Assembly (NCBI RefSeq): GCF_963675165.1
Contig: NC_087386.1
Location: forward strand, 4,842,169-4,906,168
From: Halichondria panicea
Taxonomy: Eukaryota; Porifera; Demospongiae; Suberitida; Halichondriidae
DNA: 64,000 bases
Direction: 5' to 3'
The notes under the pieces were generated by a model, which saw nothing but the letters and a program-made list of their open reading frames with translations, was not told the origin of the DNA and made no database searches. Both the position numbers and the translations under genes were made by a program. This document shows positions 15,001 through 23,794 of the stretch, piece after piece (the stretch's first letter is position 1; each line of letters opens with the position of its first letter).

Positions 15001-18000
15001 TACGCAAAGAGAATTATCGGATTGCTTGTGAAAAGGAGGTGATTATCAATCTGAAAAATTAACGGTTTAGTCGTCTACACGAAACTTGTTTATAGTGGTA
15101 GACCAAAATTGGCTGTAATAAGTTGAGGTGGCTTGTCAACACAGGTGTTAGAGCACATGCTTTGGGACAGCAACCTGGCTGTATTATTATGTTGTAAACT
15201 AGGCAAATTTCACGCTATATAAATGACTATATCAAGTGGTTAAGACAACCAGAAACGCTAACACAGCTGTACCTGAATTTCATTAATCTTGGTTTCAATG
15301 GACGTCAAATGCTCAGAGAGAGTTACTTGCACAAAAACTCCTTCAAAGTGGCTCCTCCTCACATGAATTCTTGTGCCGTTTTTCTCAACAAGCATCCACG
15401 ACGACTCAGCAGAAAAGTCAATCTACATAAATTATTGGGTAAAATATAGGGGCTATAAATAAACGAAATAATAATGGAGTCAAAATACCTCTCGTTGACT
15501 GAAAATAAACACAGATTCTGAATCATGCACTATATAGAAATGGTTCAGAGCTTTTACGAGGGTTGCATTACAGCAAACTTTGAAATGTAACCATCACTAA
15601 TAATTTATGTGATTATCACTAATATCACGAGGTTAACCTTATAGTTGCTCTCAGGAACTGGAATGACCTTCCCCTCTATTTCTTCCTTTGGTTTTTCAAT
15701 GATTTTCTCCAGATGTTTTCTGAGATGATTGGACACTGGTTTCCAGCGGTTCCACCTCTTCAATATCTCCCAGATTGGTTTGGACCTAAATCAATAGTGA
15801 CGTAACATTTCACATAATTATGTGTATTCTTTCGACTATAAATTATCAGCTCCAAACACTCATTCATATACAGATGTACATAATTGCCACGAAATCTCAT
15901 ACAATTAGCAAACACAGCAAGATACGAAGGACTCACGGACGTATTCCAATGTAAGCAACCTCCAATCCTCTCTCATCATTCACTAGAGAGAGACCGACCT
16001 CTCTAAGAGATAGACTGAACAGCTCAGTACTGGCTCGTTCCGTCTTTTGCCCACCCATCACATGACTCCAAACCTCGTGCGATGTCGTGAACAGAATTAC
16101 TCTTTGTAGGCCGTCAAGGAAAGAGACCCAGTAACCGACAGTTTTACCCCTACTGCAAAGGAGCGCAACATTAGAGTGCCTGATTGTGATGCAGTATAAT
16201 TACAGGCGATTCAGTGGATATACAAGAAACCAATTAAACTATGCATGTACGTATGTATATAATAATTATGACTATCCTCAGAGTCTAACCACCAAAAGGA
16301 GGCGGGCTTACCTAGCTGTGAGTTGAGTCTCACCTTTTGGATCGTCTTTGGAATAGTTTTTTTTTGGTGCTTGTAAATCCACGTCCAATCACCCCGAGAC
16401 CATGTTTCACAGAGAAGTCAGTGAGATCCTTACCCTCCTCATCCTCTCCTTCGTCATCCTCCTCTATGCCTGCAAGCAGTAAGGAAGACTCCCATTTAAT
16501 TGGTGCTTTTGGCGAGGCTCAATAAAATGGGCGGGGTATATATACACCTATACAGGTAATACTTTTTTTTTCTTCTAGCACATGTATATATAGGGGCAAG
16601 AAATTTTTTCAGTACCAGTTGTTCAGGTTTGCTAAAGCAGTATAGTTACCAATATAACCTGTAACCAGTCAATGAAGACACTCAAATAACGAAGCACATG
16701 TACTATTTGTACGCCCACCAGAAAGATTGCCATCTTCGTCATCGGCACTGAGCTCCTCCCACTCCGGAAAGTCAACGCTATCTTCCCAGTCACTTACAGA
16801 GCCTTGGGTGTCACCAGACAACGAGTACAAGCTTGTCGTCGACTCAGAGTGGGGAAGGAGCTTACTGGGAATCTTGAATTTCCCACCATCGTCCTGTGTA
16901 AATAGTATGTAATTAGCACAGACCCATACCAGGAGTAAATGAGGGAATGCATGGAGCGTATAAATCAATTCGTCCTGCTTTGTACAAACATTGCCATAGA
17001 AATTATGTCAAACCGCTAAGTACAATGATATTCACTAGATCAAACGCGTTAATTATAAGCCGCTATAGCACTTAATGTTACTATTATAGACTGTACTGCC
17101 CCCACGATGACCAGCTCCAGGGTCTCCACTAGCTTGAGGAGAACAGTTTTAGCGTTTTCAGATTTTCTCTGTTTTTAGGGTACTAATTTCGGCGGATTTT
17201 TGTAGAAAATTCATTGACACAATATTTGTTAAAAGATGTACAAGTATATGAGTTTAAAGGTTGAATGGAATTAAAGTTTGGATTCAGATACAGATGAAAA
17301 CAGGGCTAGCTTGCACAAAAGTACATTTTCATTAAGAGTTAAAACTAAAATGAGATTCATATGCGTTTTATTATTAGCGCATACTTAATTTAGCGTTAAT
17401 TACAAAATCCGCTAAAATTAGTACCCGTTTATAATAGTAACAATAATAGTAACTTGGTCCATAATTATAACCTCACATTTGGCTCCTGCCCATACAAGAA
17501 GCCCATACAAGAATAAGTGTTCCACAGTTCCCGGCCAGGCTTTTATCATGCAAGACTTGACCTCTAGCTTCTACATGCATGGGTAGCATATGCTATTCGT
17601 TACATAATGGCGCATGCTTTCTCATATCAGTAAACAAAAAGGATAGTATGCTTAACAAAACTTACCTTGGTAAGGATGCTCTTCATTTTGAGCCTCTGGG
17701 CAGGGTACACGATGCGCCAGCTGATCGCCTTCTTCTGAACCAAAGGGGCCCTCCAGGAGTAGAATACACTCTGACCAGCTGGTATCGTTTGGGTACCTTT
17801 GATGTGCCTGCATGCAAATTGTTTTAGTGTAGATCAGAGGGTTGCTTAAATTGTAAGAGGAATTCTAAAAGATAGCGCAATTTAGCATACAAAACTACAT
17901 GCACAAAATCGTCAAATTTGCATGTATTTGAAGCCCTCGATCTGTATGCCATTTAATTTCTCAAATAAGAGAAATTAATCTTCTATATAGAGAAAATAGA

Positions 18001-21000
18001 GCAACACCGGTAATCTAATGGCTAAACATACATGTACCAAAAGAAATACATTTTTAACACTAAAATAACTTACTCCGCTGTTTGCTTGAACTCCATATCA
18101 TACGCCATACTGTTAACAATCTTAACGGGGACCACCCCCTCATAATACGGACTGAATGTCACGACATTGGCCGACCCAGTCACTTGTATCTCGGTAACCA
18201 CAGCTGGTATCAGATCATTTGTCTGAATCAGCCTTGAGGAATTCTCAGTGAATTTGAACGCCTTGCTAGGATTGCTCATTTTCTGATCATTCACAGAGAG
18301 AGACATTTGCTCTGAATTGCTTTTTGGCCAGAATACAAGCAGCTGCAAGGAAATCAAAAAAATGATTGTGCATGGATGCTGCGTAGGTTTTGTAGTCAAC
18401 TTTCATCTTTAACTTCATGCTATAAAACGAGATACTTACGTATATATCGTATACACTATAGGACTCCACTTGCTGAATATTATATATAGGTGTTTAATTT
18501 GAGAGGGCTACAATTCAAGCATGTACCTTATTTGTCGATTGTATATTATAACGAACCTGTTTAGACTTGACTGTGTAGATCTGTAGGTCTTCACCAACTT
18601 TGAAACTAATTTCATCCTACGAAAAATAATTTGAAGACATGGCTAGTAGATGCATGGATAATTATGTGCTGTAAATATAAATGAGCTACATATTATTATA
18701 ACATACAATGTATACGTACAACAAAGTTATGGTTTGCTCTCACCCTCGTTTGGTTGAAGGTCATGAAGAGAGGAGAAATGGTGATCACTTTAGAGAGACC
18801 CACACTCGAGGTAGTCACGGTTGTCCCCATCTATACGACATTAATTTATTCTTCACATACACCAGTCGGTCAAATCACATAATTATATAATGACACTTTT
18901 AATCGGGATTTAACACTGGTCCATGTGTAAATGCAAGCTGAATCAATCTCATCATTTGCATAATTATACAGCAGGAAACCTTTTAGTCCGAAAATTTGAG
19001 TATTCTGGCCCAAATCAAAACGATAAGTTGTGTGTACATGATAAAGATTGTGTACTAATAAAGAGACAATCATACATTCCTCGAGTGAATAGCAAACCAA
19101 ATATTTGATATTCCACTGCATGCATACATTGTCAGTAATATACACACCTGGACACATTCACAATAATAGTTAAGATACCTGATATTCCTGTTTGCTCTTT
19201 TTATCTAAACACCGGAAGACGCCCTCACTACCGGCAGCGTCTAGGGAGAAGGCTTTCGACCAATCAGAATTCTGTAGAGATGACCCTCTCACTCTCACTT
19301 TCACCTGGGAAAATACATATAGCAACACATATTAGAGTGAAGGGCATAAATTAGGTGTTTATAGGTGCACGGTAATTATGCTGATGAACTGTAAATTGTA
19401 TTTATGTGTATAAGCATGTATTTCTCAAGAAGTTATCGTGGTGTATAGTGTTGACCTTGTTGATGTGTGTACAGATATTACAACAAAATTTGCATGATGT
19501 AAGGAAACAGTACCTCCTTATATGGGAAGAGTGCCATGGGCAGTTGAGGATGGTGTACAGTCACAACATCAGTGCTCTTCCCCTGCATGTATTATATACA
19601 CTCACTAACATGCAGTAAGCCGATACTTCATAACATGTCTGACACGTACACCCCCACATTATTCAAATTCCCTCTCTTATCGTACATACAATACAACATG
19701 AAAAAGTAAGCATAAAACAAAATGCTTTTACTTGCATGGGCATTTGCCAATACACGCACACAGCAGTCTTTCCCTCCCTCACCGCATACTCCAGCATTAA
19801 ACCAGTCTTGTTCACTATCCAGTAGGGACAGTAAAGTGTTAGTTGCCATGAGCCCATCTCCTGGACGTGGATCATCAGCTTAAGACAACTGGTTTCTTCT
19901 TCATTTTTGTCCTTTTCGCCCCCCTTGTCTACGCTGTACTCTGGTTTGAGGGTGAGTTGTGTGTACTCGTCGCTCTCCTCGTCTAGGCAAACCTCTCCGC
20001 TCCAAATTCGGCCATTGTAGTCAATCTGAGAGTGTAGAGATACATCAGTCACATGTTTACAATCGTTACGCATAATGTTATACGTACTAATGGCTCCATG
20101 GAAACAATATATACATTGGTCTAGTACACAGGTGGTCAGAATTACAGTCAATCAATCGAGCACAGGAAATGCAGAAATTGGAATGAAAGATCCCAAACAC
20201 GTGGGGTGGAGTATATACATGTACGGAGCGGATCTGCAAAGCGATTCGCAAAATACCTGCATGTAGGTTTGCTGGTCAAACCACATGAATGCATCCAAAG
20301 CAATCAATGTAGGCTATATATCATTATCAGAACAGGCAGCAGAATGTATTGAGCTATAGTTAGGAAACCAAATGCACTGAGCTGGGGAACCAATTTCGTA
20401 TATGAACTGTGCAATATGATAAAATTTCTGCCTATTTTAAAATCTGACTTTACTGTACCTTAGTATGGAATCTAGGTTCTTCTGACAGAGCTACGTGACT
20501 GTAGTTAGTTTTGCTCCCAGGAGGCAACTCCTTGCTAACGGTAGAGTCAGTCTTCTCAGTCACTGTGACTGAGAGGGGGAGAAGGTTTTGAAGAACAAGA
20601 GGGTAGTTTAGGACAAAGGCATGGTGAGCCCTCGATGCAATGTTAATGGATGGCTGCCTCGAGTAGCGTTCTTCATCGATGACCACCTGGAAGAAAAATA
20701 AGCGTATATTTTAATACCTAATAAACACATCTAATTTTAGCATTATGATAGTTGAAAAAATGCCTATAGAGCTAAATAAAAATTGGCTATTATAAATTTG
20801 GTGACCATCACATGATTCGCCAAATTTATTCTTTGCCAGATTTACCTGCTAGTAATATAGTATAATGGAATCCCAATATACATGTGGACACCTTGAGTAA
20901 CACTACACTAAACCAAGACCTGTTTCAATAGAAGCACAAAGAAATTAACGACTGAAAACTGGCTTTAATTACATATAGGGCCCAAAAGTGTTTGAGGCTC

Positions 21001-21520
21001 CACTGTATATATGATTATAGTGACGCTCATACGAATTACATATCAATAAATTACTCACATGCATGAAGAAAGGGTAGCCCCTACTGCTTGAGTAGCACCC
21101 TAGGTCAAAAGACTTCTCTTTGTTGACCCACGATATTGAATGCTTGCTAGGCACAGTACTGCGTGGGAAAAGCAGAAAATACATGCATGTGAATCACGTT
21201 TAAATTTCACAAAATGTTGCACTCAGGAAACAATCATTGTAATACAAAAGACAACATATCGACAAAAGATACATCGTATATAGCATTATTAGCAACAAAA
21301 CATGAAGTTGTGAAGTTGGCAGTACAATACAAACATTGTCAGTGACTTACCCTGAAGATACTGGATTCAGATGGAATCCTCCATCTGGTGATCCAGTGGT
21401 CTCCAGCGGAAGTGAGTGGGTGGAGCCTCCAGGTAGGGTTGTGAGGGGAGTTGGGGGGAGCGGCTCAGATGAGTCCTTTCGCCAAAACACTTGCACTTCT
21501 TCAGACAAGTTGTTAACAAC
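1..21520 (-). CDS. VPS13: VPS13-type bridge-like lipid transfer protein, C-terminal half (29 exons, partial at both ends)
   Basis: VPS13 proteins are rod-shaped lipid-transfer bridges at organelle contact sites; the C-terminal half binds adaptors (VAB domain) and membranes. Exons in transcription order: 21520-21351, 21158-21059, 20686-20459, 20025-19732 (or to 19783), 19582-19514, 19304-19179, 18830-18744, 18616-18557, 18342-18074, 17807-17666, 16893-16719, 16469-16334, 16152-15937, 15785-15638, 15422-15273, 15050-14969, 14899-14830, 14367-14265, 14124-14059, 14007-13951, 13679-13531, 13043-12962, 12782-12669, 11622-11547, 11332-11187, 2333-2288, 2166-2043, 424-358, 19-1. GT/AG sites and phases agree throughout. 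Diagnostic motifs include [11 protein letters not shown] (VAB), [21 protein letters not shown]-like [13 protein letters not shown] with [60 protein letters not shown] and IGPERIVFPYS. An acidic Ser-rich linker lies at 16893-16334. The motifs fit the VPS13A/C type best. The PH-like end is beyond the left edge; the chorein N-terminus is not seen. Confidence 0.93.
500..1672 (-). repeat. Dispersed repeat, minus-oriented copy with insertions
   Basis: Segments 500-565, 893-1140 and about 1605-1672 match the plus-oriented repeat at 11868-12240 in inverse order (for example GCCGCACGAGGGATACGG, GCAATGCGACGAAA, AACATGGCGAGAGGCATTAG). The MITE at 566-881 and a stretch at about 1150-1600 interrupt it. 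That stretch holds an imperfect tandem duplication (1310-1440 and 1457-1565, sharing the CCTGGTAAGCCACA and TCTTTTCTTCT motifs). Confidence 0.75.
566..881. mobile_element. MULE-like MITE with 9-bp target duplication
   Basis: The 316-bp element has terminal inverted repeats of about 53 bp starting TAGTCTCATGAATCAGCC. It is flanked by the exact 9-bp direct repeat AAGCTGACT at 557-565 and 882-890. It contains no transposase. It is inserted in a VPS13 intron, within an older dispersed repeat (about 500-1672). The small ORF inside it is an accident of the inverted repeat. Confidence 0.88.
2601..2659. repeat. 59-bp hairpin in VPS13 intron
   Basis: The inverted repeat has about 27-bp arms (GTGGTTAGGAATCAACTGTA against TACAGTTGACTCCCAACCAC) with a three-base loop and few mismatches. 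It could be a small foldback element or a small-RNA precursor; the sequence alone does not decide. Confidence 0.7.
2755..3976 (+). CDS. Seven-transmembrane receptor-like protein (GPCR), copy 1
   Basis: The large open exon (2856-3976) encodes a short N-terminus with N-glycosylation sites (NCTNLT), seven hydrophobic segments, a Cys after TM2 (QVCSALGF) paired with a Cys in the second extracellular loop ([13 protein letters not shown]), and a Cys/Ser-rich cytoplasmic tail. The pattern YG-LEFAYCW resembles class B/E-type receptors, but I cannot assign a ligand. The reading frame contains no good ATG upstream of TM1 (a GTG at 2801 opens it). A plausible start is a mini-exon ATGG at 2755-2758 followed by GTAAGC. 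Splicing to the acceptor at 2854-2855 gives [18 protein letters not shown], in frame. The receptor at 9906 starts with a similar sequence ([10 protein letters not shown]). It is nested antisense in a VPS13 intron and converges on the oxidase copy at 4125, with 148 bp between stops. Confidence 0.78.
4125..5713 (-). pseudogene. L-amino-acid-oxidase-like flavin oxidase, frameshifted copy 1
   Basis: The family is FAD-dependent amine/L-amino acid oxidases, which deaminate amino acids with release of peroxide. Visible motifs are the Rossmann dinucleotide-binding [17 protein letters not shown], then [14 protein letters not shown], the AGAMRIPN motif typical of L-amino acid oxidases, and the C-terminal FAD-contact segment [26 protein letters not shown]. 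No signal peptide is evident. Compared with the copy at 6998-8602 it has three frame-breaking changes: a 10-bp deletion near 5350, a 4-bp insertion near 5165 and a 2-bp insertion near 4788. Coding potential between the breaks is preserved, so inactivation looks recent. Introns do not explain the breaks, because no GT-AG pairs bracket them. Confidence 0.85.
5714..6636. other. Intergenic: hairpin and small inverted repeat, no gene
   Basis: Upstream of oxidase copy 1 I see only short spurious ORFs. Two structured pieces are present: a loop-less 37-bp palindrome at 5790-5826 (arms GCACTTAATATAGATTTG and its complement) and a MITE-like inverted repeat at about 6075-6212. The latter has inner arms CTCGAGACCA / TGGTCTCGAG at 6111-6120 / 6161-6170 and outer arms around AGATACAAAT. 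Confidence 0.5.
6637..6842 (+). pseudogene. Seven-transmembrane receptor remnant
   Basis: 6637-6745 matches the first exon of the receptor at 9906 (ATGGATGGATCAC..., NCT, AVCTLSV region) with an internal deletion of about 45 bp, then breaks off inside TM1. The piece at 6812-6842 and its downstream UTR (to about 6925) match the 3' end of the receptor at 2755 (GGATCACATGCG...TCATAG and the shared AAAGGTACTGCTCCAAAACAA). The region is therefore the collapsed receptor half of a receptor+oxidase duplication unit. Confidence 0.8.
6998..8602 (-). pseudogene. L-amino-acid-oxidase-like flavin oxidase, frameshifted copy 2
   Basis: This is a tandem duplicate of the oxidase at 4125-5713, nearly identical over its length, with the same [32 protein letters not shown] and [11 protein letters not shown] motifs. 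It starts at the ATG at 8602 ([17 protein letters not shown]). Two lesions break the frame: an exact 11-bp tandem duplication TGCTCCCATCC (8126-8136 repeated at 8137-8147) and a 4-bp insertion TATG at 7362-7365. Net length change is +15, so the C-terminal third returns to the original frame, but the central third is read in the wrong frame. Each copy is intact where the other is broken, except in shared downstream stretches. At least one functional copy must have existed recently. Confidence 0.85.
8603..9905. repeat. Intergenic with three repeat remnants
   Basis: 8865-9011 is a MITE-like inverted repeat with arms GGGGTAAAAACATTCGTGGT and CCACGAAATTGTTACCCC. 9264-9513 is bounded by near-perfect 24-bp inverted ends GCCTATCAAGCATTCGTTCT. 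9605-9765 is a partial copy of the dispersed repeat seen in full at 11868-12240 (AATGCTACGCACGATTCTGA ... TTCGTCGCATTGCAA). A TATA-like CATATAAGG lies at about 9830, some 70 bp before the receptor ATG at 9906. Confidence 0.65.
9906..11060 (+). CDS. Seven-transmembrane receptor-like protein (GPCR), copy 2
   Basis: An intronless 384-codon ORF with a good ATG. The short N-terminus has two N-glycosylation sequons (NCTDLNVT). Seven hydrophobic helices follow, with Cys in DELCTAYGF before TM3 and in [13 protein letters not shown] in the second extracellular loop, then a Cys-rich, Ser/Thr-rich cytoplasmic tail with [18 protein letters not shown]. That tail motif is shared with copy 1 ([16 protein letters not shown]), so the tail is probably functional and conserved. 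TM regions are only moderately similar to copy 1. The fold and Cys pattern suggest a class B/E-like receptor; ligand and coupling are unknown. It is nested antisense inside a VPS13 intron, 126 bp from a VPS13 exon. Confidence 0.85.
   Translation: MDGSQFLLNCTDLNVTQLKTINTARSLAGAVCTLSVFSILIYTLIRKAFYTVLQRLFIYLVLATILQEALIAVSFEHQFQYPGQDELCTAYGFIIQWSGVVMFNFALGIMLYLLYLVYAQVRRELFARLTKSYKAKKIIECTYVLFILLFPLTYLWIPFLHDNYGLSGASCWMRALDDNCTNVGLVDQLVFAYGAYEGVGLVAIFVTLTISIVYCRVAYAYPDAKRLIRRTLSLTGFLIAYVVVISIPLAIRLNTGITGSRQHFILWITWAIAIPISHTIFIFGFLFSFYTRAICGCKKTKMNTTLCGCLERGSSSKARTNILTIDATIKPSERVSFPSDTYFSVPYTGGFTDVENNPLVLKTDKDKDTGYSTCSNTDNNALLT
11547..11622 (-). CDS. VPS13: VPS13 exon example: start of the ATG2-C-like segment
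   Basis: Encodes [26 protein letters not shown] split in two here for reading: [16 protein letters not shown] and [10 protein letters not shown]. This matches the VPS13 segment immediately after [16 protein letters not shown]. It is listed separately because it is the last exon but one before the gene-hosting intron. Acceptor at 11623-11624, donor GTAAGG at 11541-11546. Confidence 0.88.
11700..11795. repeat. Two-copy tandem repeat (about 40 bp unit)
   Basis: The phrase GGGAATCCTAGCTACAGGAT occurs at about 11712 and again at about 11752, each followed by a related TACTACATTATGTATACA-type tail. It lies in a VPS13 intron. Confidence 0.75.
11868..12240 (+). repeat. Dispersed repeat, most complete copy
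   Basis: This copy runs from about ACGAGTGTTGCAAGCTG through CTCTCGCCATGTTTTGC, GTGCGAACAGATGATGC and TTCGTCGCATTGCAACCG to CCCTCGTGCGGCTATGCC. Related pieces occur at 500-1672 (inverted), about 6745-6830, 9605-9765 and 50790-50900. A short ORF runs through it but is not preserved in the other copies, so I treat it as a non-coding transposon remnant. It lies in the VPS13 intron between exons 11622 and 12669. Confidence 0.75.
13285..13491. mobile_element. MITE with TACCGTATA ends
   Basis: The 207-bp inverted-repeat element starts TACCGTATATATAGTGGGTA and ends GCTATACGGTA, with internal palindromic GGTTTTCGCGGAT / ATCCGCGAAAACC. Related sequence occurs at about 55510-55722 (GCTATATGGTAT end). 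It is in a VPS13 intron and contains no transposase. Confidence 0.75.
14489..14677. mobile_element. MITE with CAGGGCTGCAT ends and 5-bp target duplication
   Basis: The 189-bp element has termini CAGGGCTGCAT and ATGCAGCCCTG, flanked by GTCAG at 14484-14488 and 14678-14682. The interior has G/C homopolymer runs that pair with each other. It is in a VPS13 intron. Confidence 0.75.
17178..17426. mobile_element. MITE with GGGTACTAATTT ends
   Basis: The 249-bp element has ends GGGTACTAATTTCGGCGGAT and ATCCGCTAAAATTAGTACCC, an imperfect inverted repeat of about 26 bp. It is in the VPS13 intron between exons 17666 and 16893 and has no coding potential. Confidence 0.75.
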
Positions 21521-22000
21521 CTATATAGAGTGAATTCATATCTTGTTAGTAATGAGATTGGTCTAAAGATGTACATGATGATTCCACGTACAGTGCATAT
21601 ACATGTACGCACTAGTGACAACAATGACCACAATAGCATTTCTAGTTCTAATTAGCAAAAATGAAGTACATGCTTCAAAGGGTGTTTGTGCAAGGTTAAT
21701 GTTACATCAGTTGTCTAAAGATGTACATGATGATTCCACAGTGCATATACATGTACATACTAGTGACAGCAATGATCACAATAGTATTTCTAGCAAAAAT
21801 GAAGTACATGCTTCAAAGGGTGCTTGTGCAAGGTTAATGTTATCAGTATAGACACAGGTATGTGGGCGGTGATTATTACATTAGAGCAATTACTGCATTT
21901 CCCACTAATGTGTTCAGATATGCACGAGCATACTGTCAACTGTAATAAAACACAATAATAATTATATGCATAGTGTAGAATATAGAGACTGATCGAAATC
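21521..22000. repeat. Boundary between VPS13 and the CRMT array; 5' flank with direct repeat
   Basis: A direct repeat of about 125 bp occurs at about 21568-21702 and 21716-21842 (GATGTACATGATGATTCCAC ... GTGCAAGGTTAATGTTA). A weaker third relative lies at about 25040-25095 upstream of the second CRMT gene, so the repeat belongs to the duplicated 5' flank of that family. No further VPS13 exon is visible here. Confidence 0.7.
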
Positions 22001-23794
22001 ATGAGTTCAAAGACGTTCCAAAGCAAAGTTATTATTGTAATAGCAGTCCTACTGTTGTATGCCAGTTCCATACATTGTCAATGTCCTGAAACACAAGCTA
22101 GCACTCAACTACATAGTTGTAAAGCAGACACTGATTGTCTGCCATGGACCGAATGCAATAATACGAAGTGCATTTGCAAGGACTTCGAGCTAATGAATAA
22201 CATTAGATGTGACAAAGATACACTGCAGCTGTCTGTTATCCGTTGTCACTGTGTGACGTTGGACAATGTGACCAATCAATTGATTCAAGGGAATTGCATT
22301 GAAAACTGTGAGAATAATTATTACAAAAGTGACTACCTTTCATTGCCAAAAAATGTTTCCCAACTGAACCAGTTCATGTGTGAGAAGAGATGGAACAGAA
22401 CAGGAAGACTGTGTGGGAAGTGTCTACCTGGACACTCTCCATTGGCTTACTCTTTCGACGTGAGATGTGTGAAGTGCCCAGAAGAGAACAGAAATATCTG
22501 GAAGTACATTCTTGTGGCTTTTGGTCCACTTACAATATTTTATTTTGCGATTGTATTCTTCAAGATTAATGTAACTTCTTCTCATCTCCATGGCTACGTT
22601 ATTTTCAGCCAGATAATATCCACACCTGCATTTACACGAGTTGTTAAAATCTACAGTCAAAATCACTCTGAATCGAAGGTTCCAATTCAAATAGTTGGAC
22701 TGATGTACGGAATTTGGAATTTGGATTTTTTCCGAATTCTTGATTTAGACATTTGTCTTGATGTTTCCATACTCACAGTCTTAGCTCTGGACTATGCAGT
22801 GGCTATCTACCCACTACTGTTGACTGTTATCTCGTACATATTGATCGAGCTACACGCTAGAAACTTTAGACTAGTAGTTATCTTGTGGAGACCATTTCGC
22901 TACCTGATTTCACTTGTTCGAAAAAACTGGGACAGTAAGACTACAGTAATTGATGCTTATGCAACTTTTTTTGTGCTCTCCTATACCAAGTTCTTTTGTG
23001 TATCAGCTGACCTACTAATTCCAGTAAGAGCTTACAGCATCACAAACAACAACAGTACTTGGGTGCTGTACAATGATGCTACCATCGAGTACTTCGGGAG
23101 TGAACATATTCCATATGCTGTCCTAGCAATTACCTGCTCTGGGTTACTGATCATAGCAACAACTTTTCTTCTTTTCTATCAACTGAAGTGTTACAAAAAT
23201 GCTTTGAACTGCTGCAAAATCGAGGGTAGAATAATCCATGTACTGATGGACTCTTTTCAGGGTTGCTATAAAAACGGAACAGATGGAACACGAGACTACC
23301 GCTGGTTTGCAGCGATGCCTTTGGTTGGTATCATTTCACTGACTCTAATCTATGCTATGACACTGGACGGGAATGCTAATTCATATGCAGTACTCATAAC
23401 TGTAATCCTCATTGTACTTACAGCAACTATTCAACCATACAAGACTCACTTATCAAAGTACGCTAAAATTGACATTATTTTTTGGGCTTTTTTGGCAGCT
23501 GTTTATAGTATGGGAAATGCCACAGACTTTCCAAGTTTAAAATCAACCGTTTTCCTTAGAGTAAGCAATGTACTCCGAGTTGTTGCGGCAATCATTCCAC
23601 TAATATACATGACCTGCCTAACTGTCTACTGGATGCTGTCAAGAATGAGAAAAATGAACACACTCATCAGTCGTATCAGAGCGTGGAGGCAAGGCTACAT
23701 GAACACTGACAATGGCTTAGAGGAAGATCTACCAGACAGAATAGAAAATCCAGACAGATACATACTTCATAATACTGCAAGCTTAGAGTATTAA
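22001..23794 (+). CDS. CRMT-1: Cys-rich ectodomain multi-transmembrane protein
   Basis: Intact single-exon ORF, 597 codons; ATG after AATC. Signal peptide about 1-27 (hydrophobic VIIVIAVLLLYASSIHC). An EB/EGF-like Cys cluster follows (CKADTDCLPWTECNNTKCIC), then HCVTLDNVTNQLIQGNC and the signature CEKRWNRTGRLCGKCLPGH. The first membrane helix starts at NIWKYILVAFGP, followed by seven or eight more hydrophobic stretches including LDYAVAIYPLLLTV. Conserved loop motifs are DSFQGCYKNGT and RDYRWFA. The basic tail has RIRAWRQGYMNT and ends with SLP-like DLPDRIENPDRY (NPxxY). A close paralogue lies at 25322. I recognise the architecture but no named function; a surface receptor or channel is inference. 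An AATAAA signal lies near 23838. Confidence 0.9.
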   Translation: MSSKTFQSKVIIVIAVLLLYASSIHCQCPETQASTQLHSCKADTDCLPWTECNNTKCICKDFELMNNIRCDKDTLQLSVIRCHCVTLDNVTNQLIQGNCIENCENNYYKSDYLSLPKNVSQLNQFMCEKRWNRTGRLCGKCLPGHSPLAYSFDVRCVKCPEENRNIWKYILVAFGPLTIFYFAIVFFKINVTSSHLHGYVIFSQIISTPAFTRVVKIYSQNHSESKVPIQIVGLMYGIWNLDFFRILDLDICLDVSILTVLALDYAVAIYPLLLTVISYILIELHARNFRLVVILWRPFRYLISLVRKNWDSKTTVIDAYATFFVLSYTKFFCVSADLLIPVRAYSITNNNSTWVLYNDATIEYFGSEHIPYAVLAITCSGLLIIATTFLLFYQLKCYKNALNCCKIEGRIIHVLMDSFQGCYKNGTDGTRDYRWFAAMPLVGIISLTLIYAMTLDGNANSYAVLITVILIVLTATIQPYKTHLSKYAKIDIIFWAFLAAVYSMGNATDFPSLKSTVFLRVSNVLRVVAAIIPLIYMTCLTVYWMLSRMRKMNTLISRIRAWRQGYMNTDNGLEEDLPDRIENPDRYILHNTASLEY

